This document shows, one piece after another, positions 22,723-32,914 of a stretch of 64,000 nucleotides of DNA (the first letter of the stretch is position 1; each line of letters opens with the position of its first letter). Location of the stretch: contig CALLMF010000019.1 in the NCBI GenBank assembly GCA_938006335.1, positions 28,598 through 92,597 on the forward strand. The letters are read 5' to 3'. The translations under genes and the position numbers were made by a program. The notes under the pieces are model-generated. The model saw only the letters and a list, made by a program, of their open reading frames with translations. It had not been told where the DNA came from and made no database searches. Source of the stretch: an uncultured Granulosicoccaceae bacterium. Its GTDB lineage: Bacteria > Pseudomonadota > Gammaproteobacteria > Granulosicoccales > Granulosicoccaceae.

Positions 22723-23937
22723 TCAGCTGACCTTCAGCTCGTATCCTCGCAAGCGGGACGCAAACTCCTGCAGGCATTCGATGCCGGTTTCCTCAGCCTG
22801 GTGACACCACTCCTGCAGTGCATGCAGCAACGCATCCTGACTGGCCCCTGCCTTCTGCCAGATGGCTTGCAGGCGGGCCTGGTGCTCGTGCACGATTCTG
22901 AGCGCCTCGCTGGCATCAAAGGCGGCCCTGAGCCGTTCGCGGGCTGCGGCATCCAGCTTGTCTTCACCCTTGATGATGTCCTTGCGTACCCGCCTCAGCC
23001 CACGCCGCTCCAGCGTGGGCAAGGATGAGCGAAGCGCCTTGAACTCGAGCTTGTGCACCGGTAGGGTCACCCGCCGTGCGTAGCTCTCCATGACATGCAA
23101 GCGGCTGGAGATGATCGCCTTGACCGTGTCAATGTCCATGCCTTCCTTGTCGTCCCGAAAGGCCGGACGCGGTGCCACACGACGGATTCGCGCCAGACCC
23201 AGAAAGGAAAACACGCGCAGGTACATCCACCCGAGGTCGAATTCCCAGCGTCGAAGCGCAAATCGCGCTGATGAGGGATAGGCGTGGTGATTGTTGTGCA
23301 GCTCTTCGCCACAGATCAGCACTGCCAGCGGGGTGATGTTGGTCGCCGCATCGTCAGTCTCGAAATTCCGGTAACCCCAGAAGTGCCCGATGCCATTGAT
23401 TACCCCGGCAGCAAGCACGGGAATGCAGAGCATCTGGATCGCAAAGACTGCGATACCCGCCAGACCGAACAGCAGGAATTCGGTGACCGCGAGGATCGCG
23501 ATCCCACCGAAGGTACACGCGCTGTATACGCGCCGCTCCATCCAGTCGTTCGGTGTGCCATGGCCGAACTTTTCGACGACTGCCGGATCTGCCGCAGCGT
23601 CTCGATAGAGTTCAGCGCCTTCGAGCAGCACCTTGCCAATGCCATGCACTTGCGGAGAGTGAGGGTCTTCAGGACCTTCGCAGCGCGCGTGGTGCTTGCG
23701 GTGTACCGACACCCACTCGCGCGTGTTCATGCCCGTGCTCATCCACAACCAGAAGCGGAAGACATGTGCCAGTGCCGGATGCAGATCGACCGACCGGTGC
23801 GCCTGACTGCGATGCAGGTACACCGTGACCGCCAGTAGAGTGAAGTGGCAGCTGACCAAGGTCCACACCACGAGGGCCCACAGTGGCAGGTTCCACAGCC
23901 CGGTTGCAAGCTGGTAAAGCGCATCAACAATGTTCAT
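22723..23937 (-). CDS. Acyl-CoA/acyl-lipid fatty acid desaturase with C-terminal extension
   Basis: A 404-residue membrane desaturase related to delta-9 stearoyl-CoA desaturases. Three di-iron histidine boxes are visible: HRSQAH (about residue 42), HRKHHA (about 79) and HNNHHAYPSS (about 219), with hydrophobic segments between. After about residue 285 a hydrophilic, Arg/Glu-rich helical extension of about 120 residues runs to the stop, ending with LQEFASRLRGYELKVS; it is not part of the catalytic fold. On the minus strand TATAAA sits 6 nt before the ATG and TGAAATTTCA just upstream of that. Confidence 0.9.
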   Translation of the reverse strand: MNIVDALYQLATGLWNLPLWALVVWTLVSCHFTLLAVTVYLHRSQAHRSVDLHPALAHVFRFWLWMSTGMNTREWVSVHRKHHARCEGPEDPHSPQVHGIGKVLLEGAELYRDAAADPAVVEKFGHGTPNDWMERRVYSACTFGGIAILAVTEFLLFGLAGIAVFAIQMLCIPVLAAGVINGIGHFWGYRNFETDDAATNITPLAVLICGEELHNNHHAYPSSARFALRRWEFDLGWMYLRVFSFLGLARIRRVAPRPAFRDDKEGMDIDTVKAIISSRLHVMESYARRVTLPVHKLEFKALRSSLPTLERRGLRRVRKDIIKGEDKLDAAARERLRAAFDASEALRIVHEHQARLQAIWQKAGASQDALLHALQEWCHQAEETGIECLQEFASRLRGYELKVS

Positions 23938-23943
23938 TCAGTA

Positions 23944-23962
23944 TTTATAGTTTGAAATTTCA
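23944..23962 (-). promoter_or_regulatory. Candidate desaturase -10 element and 10-bp palindrome
   Basis: On the minus strand TATAAA (23949-23944) is preceded by the perfect palindrome TGAAATTTCA (23953-23962), which would sit in the promoter spacer where a repressor could act. No good -35 is seen. The -10 lies only 6 nt before the ATG. Operator function is inference. Confidence 0.35.
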
Positions 23963-24027
23963 GCCGTTCGGCTTACGACCGCATCGAGCAGCGCAGGTTT
24001 CCCGGCCGAGCACTATACTCGCGCTCT

Positions 24028-24813
24028 ATGACTCGCCACGGCTCCAGCCTGCTCGAGGCTCGCGAACTCACACGCTACCTGCCAGGGGCACGCCGTGACG
24101 CTGCCAGCCCCATCGTTGATGCGCTCTCCCTGAGCCTGCAGAGCGGTGATGTACTCGGCTTGCTCGGGCTCAACGGTGCGGGCAAGTCAACCACCCTGCG
24201 CATGCTGGCGGGGTGCCTGACGCCCCACGCCGGCAGCGTCCATGTCGCGGGGCACTCGATGTCTGACGAACCGGCAGCGGCTCGCGCGGCACTCGGCTAC
24301 CTTGCCGACCGTCCTCCCCTGTATGACGACATGCGTGTCGAGCCCTACCTCAGATTCACCGCTGCCTTGCGCAACATGCCGCGCCGCGACATCAACCACG
24401 CAGTTCAAGCCGTCATCGAAGAATGCCAACTGGCAGATATTGCGCGGCGCCGCAACGGCAGGCTCTCCAAGGGTCAGCGCCAACGAGTGGGCATTGCACA
24501 GGCCATCATTCATCGCCCATCGGTGGTGTTACTGGACGAACCTGGCAGCGGGCTTGATCCGCAACAACAGGACGAGCTACGACAGCTCATCCGACGCCTG
24601 GGTCACGATCGCACCGTCGTTTTCTCAACACATGTGCTCAGTGAAGTGCAGGCGTGTTGCACCCGAATCGCGGTCATTCACGGAGGGCGCCTCATGGCAG
24701 AACACGATCTGCTCGCGGAGCCTTCGGCAAGAGACGAACTCGCTGATCTCTTTCACCAGATTGTCAGCGAATCGGCCAGTTCGGCACCCGCTATCGACAA
24801 GAACGCAGCCTGA
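24028..24813 (+). CDS. ABC transporter ATP-binding protein (GldA-like)
   Basis: A 261-residue ATPase with Walker A GLNGAGKST near residue 50, signature LSKGQRQRVGIAQA near 150, Walker B VVLLDEPGSGLDP, and a switch His in FSTHVL. The LSKGQ signature and the gene order place it with the ABC-2/gliding-type exporters. TATACT at 24014-24019 could be a -10 only 8 nt before the ATG. It is followed at 2 nt by the permease and forms a four-gene operon with 24816, 25599 and 26977. Confidence 0.92.
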   Translation: MTRHGSSLLEARELTRYLPGARRDAASPIVDALSLSLQSGDVLGLLGLNGAGKSTTLRMLAGCLTPHAGSVHVAGHSMSDEPAAARAALGYLADRPPLYDDMRVEPYLRFTAALRNMPRRDINHAVQAVIEECQLADIARRRNGRLSKGQRQRVGIAQAIIHRPSVVLLDEPGSGLDPQQQDELRQLIRRLGHDRTVVFSTHVLSEVQACCTRIAVIHGGRLMAEHDLLAEPSARDELADLFHQIVSESASSAPAIDKNAA

Positions 24814-24815
24814 AC

Positions 24816-25592
24816 ATGAGTGGTACCAGCGTTGTACGCATGACAGCAACGGTCGCCCGTCATGAATTTACACGCCTGCTGCGGTCCAGTGCCACATGGG
24901 TGGTAGCGGCATTGTTTGTGGCAGCAGCGGCCTGGCTGTTTCTGAGCCAGGTCGAGCATTGGCTGGATGCCCAGGCGAGCATTGGTCTTCAGGATCACCC
25001 GCCGGGCCTGGCAGGTTTTCTGGGGACAACCTATCTCGCACCCTTGTCCGTGGTGCTTGCCGTGCTGGCTCCGTTCTACGCCATGCGCAGCTTCAGCGAG
25101 GAGTACCGCGAGGCCACCTGGAGCTTGTGGCAATCATCACCCGTACCGGTGACCGCAGTTGTGCTTGGCAAGCTGATCGGCACACTGGCTGCACTTGCGA
25201 TACCGGTGGGTACTGCCATCGCAATGGTGCTGATAATGATGGTGTGGACGCAACTCGATCTTGGCGTCTTTGCCTCCAGCGCAGCCGGACTGCTGCTGTG
25301 CACGATGGCCTCGACCGCTGCCGGCATGTACTGCTCGAGCCTCGTCAAGCAACCGATGCTGGGCGCCGTGCTCGCGATCGTATTGCTTGGCGTCCTGTGG
25401 CTGATCGGTAGCACCACCGGTGTTGCCCCATCGTTGGATGCGCTCGCCGCACTGTCCCCCGGGCAACATCTTTCAGGATTCCTGCAGGGCTATCCGAACA
25501 CAGGCGACGTCGCCTACTTCCTGCTGTTTACCGGTGTGTTCGTGGTGCTGACACTCATCCGACTGGATGCGCTGCGTCAGCTTGGCGATTGA
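24816..25592 (+). CDS. ABC-2 type permease (GldF-like)
   Basis: A 258-residue integral membrane protein with six hydrophobic segments; the first follows ARHEFTRLLRSSATWVVAAL, a usual ABC-2 permease start, and RSFSEEYREATWSLWQSSP forms the first cytoplasmic loop. It should form the channel for the ATPase encoded 2 nt upstream. The substrate is unknown. In gliding Bacteroidetes the homologous GldF works with GldA and GldG; here it is a generic exporter-like system of a non-gliding lineage. Confidence 0.88.
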   Translation: MSGTSVVRMTATVARHEFTRLLRSSATWVVAALFVAAAAWLFLSQVEHWLDAQASIGLQDHPPGLAGFLGTTYLAPLSVVLAVLAPFYAMRSFSEEYREATWSLWQSSPVPVTAVVLGKLIGTLAALAIPVGTAIAMVLIMMVWTQLDLGVFASSAAGLLLCTMASTAAGMYCSSLVKQPMLGAVLAIVLLGVLWLIGSTTGVAPSLDALAALSPGQHLSGFLQGYPNTGDVAYFLLFTGVFVVLTLIRLDALRQLGD

Positions 25593-25598
25593 TCAGAC

Positions 25599-26984
25599 AT
25601 GACCACACGCATACATCTGGTTCTGTCGCTGTGCGCTCTGGTGATCGCGCTCACGCTCGGCTGGTTTGCAGAACGATTCTCGGTCGGGATGGACCTGACG
25701 TCCAACGCGCGGCACAGCCTGACCCAAGGTACCGTGGCTACGCTGGAGTCGCTCGATACCCCTGTAGACATTCTCGCCGTCCTTGGACCTGATCCAGCGG
25801 TACGCACAGCAGTCAGCGACCTTGTCGATCGCTACCAGCAGCTCAAGCCGGACATCGACCTGCGCTTCCTGAATCCGGAAACCGACCCTGCACGCGCGCG
25901 AGAACTCGACGTCGCCCCGGGTGGCGAGCTGATCATCACCGGTGCCGGTCGAGAGCATCGACTTACCAGCCTCGACGAGCGCAGCCTCACTGGTGCGCTC
26001 CGGCAGATCGGCCGCGAAGGCACGCGGCGGCTCGCCTACGTAACCGGACACGGCGAGCGTTCCCCCATCGCCCAGACCAATCACGACTGGTCACTCATCA
26101 GCAATCGACTGGCAGCCATCGGTTTCGAATCCACAGAGCTGAGCTTTGTCACGTCCCCTGTAGTGCCTGACGATATTGATGTGCTTGTGGTTGCTGCACC
26201 GATGCAAGCCTGGTTCCCTGGAGAGATCGCCAACCTGCTCGAATACGTACGCCGCGGCGGCAACCTGCTCTGGTTGACCGAAGCGCAGGCCACGGCCGCG
26301 ACACCCGCACAATCCTCGGACAATGGCCCGGTGCTGGCCAGTGCAATTGAAACCGGTGCGGATCTATCGGATCTTGCAGTGGAACTCGGCATCCAAACAC
26401 TTCCGGGGCTTGTCATCGACACGGATAGCCAGGCGCTGGGTCTCGACGCCCCTGACTTCGTCGTCCTGAACGCCTTTCCGGCACATCCTGTGACCGCCAA
26501 CCTGCGCAGTGCGCTGTTGTTGCCACAAGCCAGGGCGCTGGACGTGACACCCCTGGCAGGGCAAACCACACTGCCGCTTCTGACCACCGGCGAGTCGAGC
26601 TGGACCGAAACAGGCCCACTGGAAGGCGCAGTGCGCTTTGACGAAGGTAGCGAAGAAGTTGCCGGGCCATTGGTCATGGGCGTGACTATCGAACGCCCAC
26701 AAGCAAACGGTGGCAGCCAGCGCATCGCCGTGATCGGGGACGCAGACCTTGGCGCATCGACCTACCTTGGCAACGGCTCGAACGCCGCCTTTGTCGAAAG
26801 TCTGTTTGTGTGGCTGGGTGGTGACGACGCGGCCTTGTCGTTTGTCACGACACCTGCAAGCGATGCCGAGTTGGTCATGCCAGCTCGTAGCATCGCGGCA
26901 CTTACCCTGATCTGCCTGTTCGCCTTGCCGATCCTGCTGTTGCTGATTGGCCTCGGTGCACGTGTCGCCATGTCTCGTGGCTAA
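25599..26984 (+). CDS. GldG-like auxiliary protein of an ABC system
   Basis: A 461-residue protein with an N-terminal TM anchor (about residues 7-25), the SNARHSLTQGT motif that marks this family, a large extracytoplasmic region with VTGHGERSP and DIDVLVVAAPMQAW, and a C-terminal TM segment (about 435-457). This fits the ABC-type uncharacterised transport (GldG) family, in which the soluble part is probably a sensor or substrate-binding module. It follows the permease by 6 nt and overlaps the DUF4340 gene by 8 nt if that starts at 26977. Confidence 0.87.
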   Translation: MTTRIHLVLSLCALVIALTLGWFAERFSVGMDLTSNARHSLTQGTVATLESLDTPVDILAVLGPDPAVRTAVSDLVDRYQQLKPDIDLRFLNPETDPARARELDVAPGGELIITGAGREHRLTSLDERSLTGALRQIGREGTRRLAYVTGHGERSPIAQTNHDWSLISNRLAAIGFESTELSFVTSPVVPDDIDVLVVAAPMQAWFPGEIANLLEYVRRGGNLLWLTEAQATAATPAQSSDNGPVLASAIETGADLSDLAVELGIQTLPGLVIDTDSQALGLDAPDFVVLNAFPAHPVTANLRSALLLPQARALDVTPLAGQTTLPLLTTGESSWTETGPLEGAVRFDEGSEEVAGPLVMGVTIERPQANGGSQRIAVIGDADLGASTYLGNGSNAAFVESLFVWLGGDDAALSFVTTPASDAELVMPARSIAALTLICLFALPILLLLIGLGARVAMSRG

Positions 26985-27780
26985 ACCTGCGTCGACCCAT
27001 CGTGAGCAATCGGGCCATGCATACCGACGTCGCCGCCTCGCGTTAGCGTGCAGCGTGGTGGCAGCCATGCTACTCGGCAGCGCGAGCTGGGTCGCCTGGC
27101 GCGACAAGCAACACGAAGCCGCCTCGCACGCATTCGTGCGCGAGCCCGATGCGATCACGATCATGCGTCCGGGCCACGCGGACATCTCGCTTGAACGACA
27201 GGACCATGGCTGGCTCATCACGGCCCCTTGCTCGCTCGCGGTAAACGAACAACGCCTGTCGCCCCTGTTTGAAGCCTTGAATCAGCCGGGTACGCGCTAC
27301 GCCATCAGCGAAGTTGACACCGCAGCAGCGGGACTCGACACACCGCTCGCCACCCTCATGATCGATGACGAACGCATCGACATCGGTGCGCTCGATACCA
27401 CAGGACAACGGCGCTACCTCAAGACCGAACAACAGGTGGAACTCGTACCCGAGTGGATATGGTCTCTGGTTGACGGTGGGCTCAGCGCTTTTGCGCGTGG
27501 CGAAATATTCAGCGATGACATCGTGGGACTGACCTACGACGATGTCGAACTGGACGTTGCACAGTGGAATGCGCTGGTGGCCTCACAAACGGTGCAGTGG
27601 CCACTGTCTGACGCGCTGCCGGACACACACCGGCGCATGGATGCACAGGCGACTCTTGCCGATGGTCAGATCGTGAGTGTCGCCATCACCCGTACCGCCT
27701 CGTGGGATGCGATTGTGCTCAACGACGAAGGCTGTGCTCGACTGCTCCCACCTGATTCTCTCTACGGCCTCGACAGCTGA
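26977..27780 (+). CDS. DUF4340-like membrane-anchored protein
   Basis: About 267 residues with a short Arg-rich cytoplasmic N-terminus, one TM segment (about residues 23-43) and a soluble extracytoplasmic part containing [15 protein letters not shown] and [20 protein letters not shown], which resemble DUF4340 proteins that accompany GldG-type ABC operons. No ATG is available before the TM; GTG 26977 (overlapping the gldG-like stop), TTG 26947, GTG 26956 and GTG 26962 are the candidates. Its TGA overlaps the mutM ATG (TGATG). Confidence 0.75.
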   Translation: MAKPASTHREQSGHAYRRRRLALACSVVAAMLLGSASWVAWRDKQHEAASHAFVREPDAITIMRPGHADISLERQDHGWLITAPCSLAVNEQRLSPLFEALNQPGTRYAISEVDTAAAGLDTPLATLMIDDERIDIGALDTTGQRRYLKTEQQVELVPEWIWSLVDGGLSAFARGEIFSDDIVGLTYDDVELDVAQWNALVASQTVQWPLSDALPDTHRRMDAQATLADGQIVSVAITRTASWDAIVLNDEGCARLLPPDSLYGLDS

Positions 27781-28592
27781 TGCCGGAGTTGCCCGAGGTC
27801 GAAACCACACGCAGGGGAATCGAGCCTTATCTGGTCGGGCAACGCATCGCATCGGTGAAGGTGCACAATTCACGCTTGCGCTGGCCGGTAGCTTCAGAAA
27901 TACACAGCCTGAGAGGTGCCACCGTCCACTCGGTACGCCGTCGTGCCAAGTATCTGTTGCTGGACACCGCAACGGGCTCTGCCTTGGTGCACCTCGGCAT
28001 GTCCGGTAGCCTGCGCATCGTTTCACCCGCAGACGAACGGCGCAAGCACGACCATGTCGAGCTGATTACCGACTCAGGGACAGGCCTGCGCTATCACGAT
28101 CCACGGCGGTTCGGCTGCTGGTTATGGCAGGGCAAGGACGAACCCACCCACCCACTGCTCGCAAGCCTCGGCCCCGAGCCCTTGTCCGACGAGTTCGATG
28201 CGACTTTGTTGCATGCGGCATCGCGCAAACGCCTCGTGCCCATCAAGGTCCTGATCATGAACGCGTCGGTGGTCGTCGGTGTCGGTAACATCTACGCCAG
28301 TGAGTCCTTGTACATGGCTGGCATTCGACCCGGGCGAGCGGCTCGGCGAATGACACGCGCGGAGTCAGAACGTCTCGTGGAGGCGATAAAGACCATACTC
28401 GCGCGCTCGATCGAACAGGGTGGAACCACACTGCGTGACTTTGTCGGCAGCGATGGCAGCCCCGGATACTTCGCCCAGCAGTTACTGGTCTACGGGCGTG
28501 GCGGCGAGCCCTGCAAACAGTGCGGGCATCCGATCAGTCAGCGTGTGATAGCCCAGCGCTCCACCTTCTGGTGTTCGCGCTGCCAGGTCTGA
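27780..28592 (+). CDS. mutM: Formamidopyrimidine-DNA glycosylase
   Basis: Excises 8-oxoguanine and formamidopyrimidines and nicks the abasic site. The 270-residue protein starts [20 protein letters not shown] (Pro and Glu of the active site), has [11 protein letters not shown] and [16 protein letters not shown], and ends with a zinc finger CKQC...CSRC. The ATG shares one base with the upstream stop, so it may be cotranslated with the ABC operon. It is convergent with the ferredoxin gene. The direct repeat GTCACGACTTC at 28602-28612 and 28620-28630 lies in the gap. Confidence 0.97.
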   Translation: MPELPEVETTRRGIEPYLVGQRIASVKVHNSRLRWPVASEIHSLRGATVHSVRRRAKYLLLDTATGSALVHLGMSGSLRIVSPADERRKHDHVELITDSGTGLRYHDPRRFGCWLWQGKDEPTHPLLASLGPEPLSDEFDATLLHAASRKRLVPIKVLIMNASVVVGVGNIYASESLYMAGIRPGRAARRMTRAESERLVEAIKTILARSIEQGGTTLRDFVGSDGSPGYFAQQLLVYGRGGEPCKQCGHPISQRVIAQRSTFWCSRCQV

Positions 28593-28620
28593 ACGTCGCC
28601 CGTCACGACTTCCCCGCCTG

Positions 28621-29368
<748 letters not shown>

Positions 29369-29435
29369 GGGACTGTCGCTACACGGGTTCGATCAGAGTC
29401 TGCGTGAATCGACCTTGGCGCGCAATAAACCGTGC

Positions 29436-30029
29436 TCAAATCGTGAGCAGTGTCGCCTGCACGTCGCCAAAACGCTTGCACTTGAGCTCGGAGTAGACGG
29501 CGGGGATGTCGATGGTCTGGCGCACACCCTGCTCCAGGTGCACGCGCGCGCCCTCGGCCAACGGCCCGTTGGCCAACACTGCGAGCACTCGAGCGTGCAG
29601 ATTCTCGGCGAATGGCGGGTCCACGAAAACGATGTCGGCCGGTGGTCGCCCGTCCTGCAGGACCTCAGCCCAGTCAGACTGCAGCACCGTGACCTGATCG
29701 TCCGGTTCAAGCAGAGGCGCAAGGTTCTCGCGCAGCCGCGAAGCCACAGCCGGATCCCGCTCGACCAGAGTGACCGATGCGGCGCCCCGCGACGCCGCCT
29801 CTGCACCCAGTGCACCGCTACCCGCGAACAGATCGAGCACGTGAGCGCCAGGCAATGTGGGCGCCAACCAGTTGAACAAGGTTTCACGCAGACGATCGGG
29901 TGACGGGCGCAATCCCGGAGAGTCGATGATCGCGAGCTTGCGGCCGCGCCATCGACCACCAATCACGCGCACGTGCCCGGTCACAGCGTGGGCAGACCTG
30001 GGTGCACCCGACCGCGAGCGACGGTTCAT
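29436..30029 (-). CDS. rsmD: 16S rRNA (guanine966-N2)-methyltransferase
   Basis: Methylates G966 of 16S rRNA. The 197-residue protein has VIGGRWRGRKL and LRPSPDRLRETLFNWL (RsmD-specific N-terminal region), the SAM-binding VLDLFAGSGALGAEA and the catalytic VFVDPPF. I chose the ATG at 30029; a start at 30110 would add an unusual tail reaching into the ftsY leader. It is divergent from ftsY, as in many gammaproteobacteria. Confidence 0.95.
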   Translation of the reverse strand: MNRRSRSGAPRSAHAVTGHVRVIGGRWRGRKLAIIDSPGLRPSPDRLRETLFNWLAPTLPGAHVLDLFAGSGALGAEAASRGAASVTLVERDPAVASRLRENLAPLLEPDDQVTVLQSDWAEVLQDGRPPADIVFVDPPFAENLHARVLAVLANGPLAEGARVHLEQGVRQTIDIPAVYSELKCKRFGDVQATLLTI

Positions 30030-30128
30030 CGCCGTTTGCCCACTGAATGTTGGCTGAGCATGGTGGGTTGGCCCCGGCAGGGTGATAGCATCGCGAGCGT
30101 TCTCCAACACATTCTAGCGCCGGCCCCC

Positions 30129-31121
30129 GTGGGTTTCTTCAGCTTTCTCAAACGACAGAAGGATCACAAGCAGGAGGATGTCAGTCGCGATGACACCGCT
30201 CTTGAAGGACAGCTCGGCAAGACGCGGTCCCGTTTTCGCGACAATCTGCTCGACTTCCTGCTCGGTGACAAACCGATCGACGACGACTTGCTCGAAGAGC
30301 TGGAGAGCCAGTTGATCATGGCCGACGTCGGGGTGGATGCCACGCGTCGCATCATGCAGGCTCTCAACACCCGCGTCGCCCGCTCGGAAGTCGGCAACAG
30401 CGACGCGCTGCGGCTTGCATTGCGCCACGAGCTTCTCGACATACTCAAGCCCGTGCACGCGCCACTGGAAATCCCCGAACAGGACGGCCCGTTCGTGATC
30501 CTTGTCGTCGGCGTCAACGGATCCGGAAAAACCACAACCATCGGCAAACTGGCTCGCCAGATGACGGATGGGGGCTTGTCGGTGATGCTTGCTGCAGGAG
30601 ATACCTTTCGAGCAGCCGCCGTAGAACAGCTCGAAACCTGGGGTCAGCGTAACGAGGTGACGGTCGTGTCGCAAGGCTCGGGTGCCGATTCGGCATCGGT
30701 GATTTTCGATGCGCTGCAGTCAGCTACGGCGCGCAACATCGATGTGCTGATTGCCGACACGGCCGGCCGCCTGCACACCCAGTCGAACCTGATGGACGAG
30801 CTTGCCAAGGTCAAGCGAGTGCTTGGCAAGCTCGACGCCAACGCCCCACACGAAACACTGATCGTGCTCGACGGCGGCACTGGACAGAACGCCCTCGCCC
30901 AGGCACAGCAGTTCAACCAGGCGATCGGACTGACCGGCATGGCAATCACCAAGCTCGACGGCACCGCCAAGGGTGGGGTAGTGTTTGCAATTGCCGAGGC
31001 GCTGGGCCTGCCGATACGTTTCATTGGCGTCGGTGAAGGCGTATTCGACCTGCAGGTGTTCGAGGCCGAGCGCTTTGTCGATGCGTTGGTGGACCCCGAC
31101 GCATCGGCGACCCAGTCTTGA
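30129..31121 (+). CDS. ftsY: Signal recognition particle receptor FtsY
   Basis: Membrane-associated GTPase that receives SRP-bound ribosomes. It has the NG domain: VGVNGSGKTTTIGKLA (G1), DTFRAAAVEQL, IADTAGRLHTQSNLM (G3) and ITKLDGTAKGG (G4). The start is taken as GTG 30129 (VGFFSFLKR), which matches the usual GFF/F-K-rich beginning; ATG 30060 is an alternative. The acidic A domain is very short. The stop TGA overlaps the TTG start of ftsE (TTGA). Confidence 0.95.
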   Translation: MGFFSFLKRQKDHKQEDVSRDDTALEGQLGKTRSRFRDNLLDFLLGDKPIDDDLLEELESQLIMADVGVDATRRIMQALNTRVARSEVGNSDALRLALRHELLDILKPVHAPLEIPEQDGPFVILVVGVNGSGKTTTIGKLARQMTDGGLSVMLAAGDTFRAAAVEQLETWGQRNEVTVVSQGSGADSASVIFDALQSATARNIDVLIADTAGRLHTQSNLMDELAKVKRVLGKLDANAPHETLIVLDGGTGQNALAQAQQFNQAIGLTGMAITKLDGTAKGGVVFAIAEALGLPIRFIGVGEGVFDLQVFEAERFVDALVDPDASATQS

Positions 31122-31828
31122 TCCAGTTCGACGCAGTCAGTCTTCACTTCGGCGCTGGGCAAACGGCGCTGGACGATGTGTCTTTCGAGATCGAGGCAGG
31201 GAGTTTCACGTTTCTTGTCGGGCACTCGGGCGCAGGCAAGAGCTCGCTGTTGCAGCTGATCGCACGACTCGCTCGACCCAGCAGCGGCTCGATCACCGTA
31301 GGCGGAATCGACTACGCCACACTGCGCACACGCCATGAGCCGGCCTTGCGCCGACAGATGGGCGTGATTTTCCAGGACAATCAACTGCTTGGTGATCGCA
31401 ACGTCTTCGACAACGTTGCACTGCCCCTGATCATTGGCGGATTTCGCTACAAGGACGTATTGACGCGCGTGGCAGCGGCGCTGGAGCGTGTGGACCTCGC
31501 GCCGTTCGCCAACGCGTATCCGGCCACACTGTCCGGCGGACAACAACAACGGGTGGGCATTGCCCGAGCGTTGGTGGCACGCCCCCGGCTGCTGTTGGCC
31601 GATGAACCCACCGGCAACCTCGACGCTGGAATGAGCCAGGAGATCATGGAGCTGTTGCTGCAGTTCCACCGTTCCGGAGTCACCGTGTTGCTGGCCACCC
31701 ATGATGTCAGCCTGCTCCAGGCTTACGACTTGGCGAGACTGGAGCTGTCCGCTGGACGGTGCGTAAGCCCGGCGGTTGCACCGCAGCGCGCGCGTCACCC
31801 CTTGCGAGGTCGCCATGCCCATCAGTGA
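31118..31828 (+). CDS. ftsE: Cell division ATP-binding protein FtsE
   Basis: ATPase of the FtsEX complex that drives septal peptidoglycan hydrolase activation. The 236-residue protein shows Walker A GHSGAGKSS, signature LSGGQQQRVGIARAL, Walker B LLLADEPTGNLD and H-loop ATHDV. Translation appears to start at a TTG overlapping the ftsY stop by 4 nt; no in-frame ATG precedes the conserved IQFDAVSLHF. It overlaps ftsX by 14 nt. Confidence 0.95.
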   Translation: MIQFDAVSLHFGAGQTALDDVSFEIEAGSFTFLVGHSGAGKSSLLQLIARLARPSSGSITVGGIDYATLRTRHEPALRRQMGVIFQDNQLLGDRNVFDNVALPLIIGGFRYKDVLTRVAAALERVDLAPFANAYPATLSGGQQQRVGIARALVARPRLLLADEPTGNLDAGMSQEIMELLLQFHRSGVTVLLATHDVSLLQAYDLARLELSAGRCVSPAVAPQRARHPLRGRHAHQ

Positions 31829-32771
31829 CTCGATAACGCGAGCCGCCGGTTCGCAGCGTGGGTACACCGCACGAGGCTATGCCTGGCGGCGCACCCGAAC
31901 GCGACTTGCAGCCCACCCGGTGGCCAGTAGTGTGTCGTTGCTGGTGCTTGGCATCGTGCTCGCGCTGCCGGTACTGTTGAGTTTTCTGGCAATGGCACTG
32001 GACGACCATCGGGGTGACGGGGACCGAGCCGTCACCCTGACCGCCTACCTCGAGACAAGCGTCAACGACCTCGACGGCGCAGCGCTCGCCAGCCGCATTG
32101 CGGCCCGACCCGATGTACAGACCACACGCTACATATCGCGCGACGAGGCCCTCGCCACTTTCGAGGCAGAAAGCGACCTCGGCGATGCTCTGGACCTGCT
32201 CGAAGAAAATCCCTTGCCCGGTGCCATCGTCATCACGCCAGAACATGCGGTTGTCGCGAGGGACCGCATGCAGGCACTGTCAGATGAATTTCTCGGCTTG
32301 AGCGAGATCGTGGAGGTGCGCTACGACCTTCAATGGGTCGAGCGCCTACAGGCGGTGGTGTCGCTATTGCGCGTTGCCGCCGTGCTTGTCACCGGCTTCC
32401 TGACCCTGACCGCCCTGCTCGTCATCGCCAACACCATTCGGCTCGAACTGCTCGCTCGACGTGCCGAGCGGGAAGTGTGCCACTTGCTCGGCGCGAGCCG
32501 CAGCTTTGTGAACCGACCGTTTCTGTACACAGGCGTGTTGTATGGCCTGGTCGGCGGCGTACTCGCGGCGGCGATGGCTGTGGTGGCCTTCGGCTTGCTC
32601 AAGGCGCCGGCGGACACCCTGGCTGGCCTGTACGGAGTGGACCAGGGCATCGCCTGGCCTGAACTGAGCCGGGTTGCGGCGGTGCCGCTACTGGGCGCAG
32701 CCCTGGGACTCGCGGCGGCCGTGACGACACTCTATTCAGCGGCCCCGGGCGCGAATGTTACCAACAGTTGA
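31815..32771 (+). CDS. ftsX: Cell division protein FtsX
   Basis: Permease-like partner of FtsE, 318 residues: cytoplasmic N-terminus, TM1 (about 48-70), a periplasmic domain of about 110 residues containing RYISRDEALATFE, then three TM segments near 185-205, 234-258 and 285-308. I chose the ATG at 31815 because GAGGT lies 6 nt upstream; it overlaps ftsE by 14 nt. The 178-bp gap to rpoH begins directly after its stop. Confidence 0.94.
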   Translation: MPISDSITRAAGSQRGYTARGYAWRRTRTRLAAHPVASSVSLLVLGIVLALPVLLSFLAMALDDHRGDGDRAVTLTAYLETSVNDLDGAALASRIAARPDVQTTRYISRDEALATFEAESDLGDALDLLEENPLPGAIVITPEHAVVARDRMQALSDEFLGLSEIVEVRYDLQWVERLQAVVSLLRVAAVLVTGFLTLTALLVIANTIRLELLARRAEREVCHLLGASRSFVNRPFLYTGVLYGLVGGVLAAAMAVVAFGLLKAPADTLAGLYGVDQGIAWPELSRVAAVPLLGAALGLAAAVTTLYSAAPGANVTNS

Positions 32772-32887
32772 GATCCAAGCTGTCGAAACTGCGTACAAGC
32801 TGCTGTTAAATAAAGAAATTTCGGCAGTTTCTGGACGTTCCGGCACAACGGTAGACGCTCAAGGAACCCGGGAACTTTGCCGCTGAT

Positions 32888-32914
32888 TTAGCACTCTCAC
32901 CAGTAGAGTGCTAG
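32888..32914 (+). promoter_or_regulatory. CIRCE operator (HrcA-binding) upstream of rpoH
   Basis: TTAGCACTC-N9-GAGTGCTAG matches the CIRCE consensus TTAGCACTC-N9-GAGTGCTAA at 17 of 18 positions with the exact 9-nt spacer. It lies 35 nt before the rpoH ATG. HrcA is the known CIRCE repressor and normally acts on groESL, dnaK or hrcA. No clear -35/-10 pair was found around it, so the promoter it overlaps is not defined. Confidence 0.9.

Noticed and set aside
22723..23075. Transposase remnant next to the desaturase
   Set aside because: The tail is in frame with the desaturase and there are no terminal repeats or other insertion sequence parts; treated as a protein domain instead.
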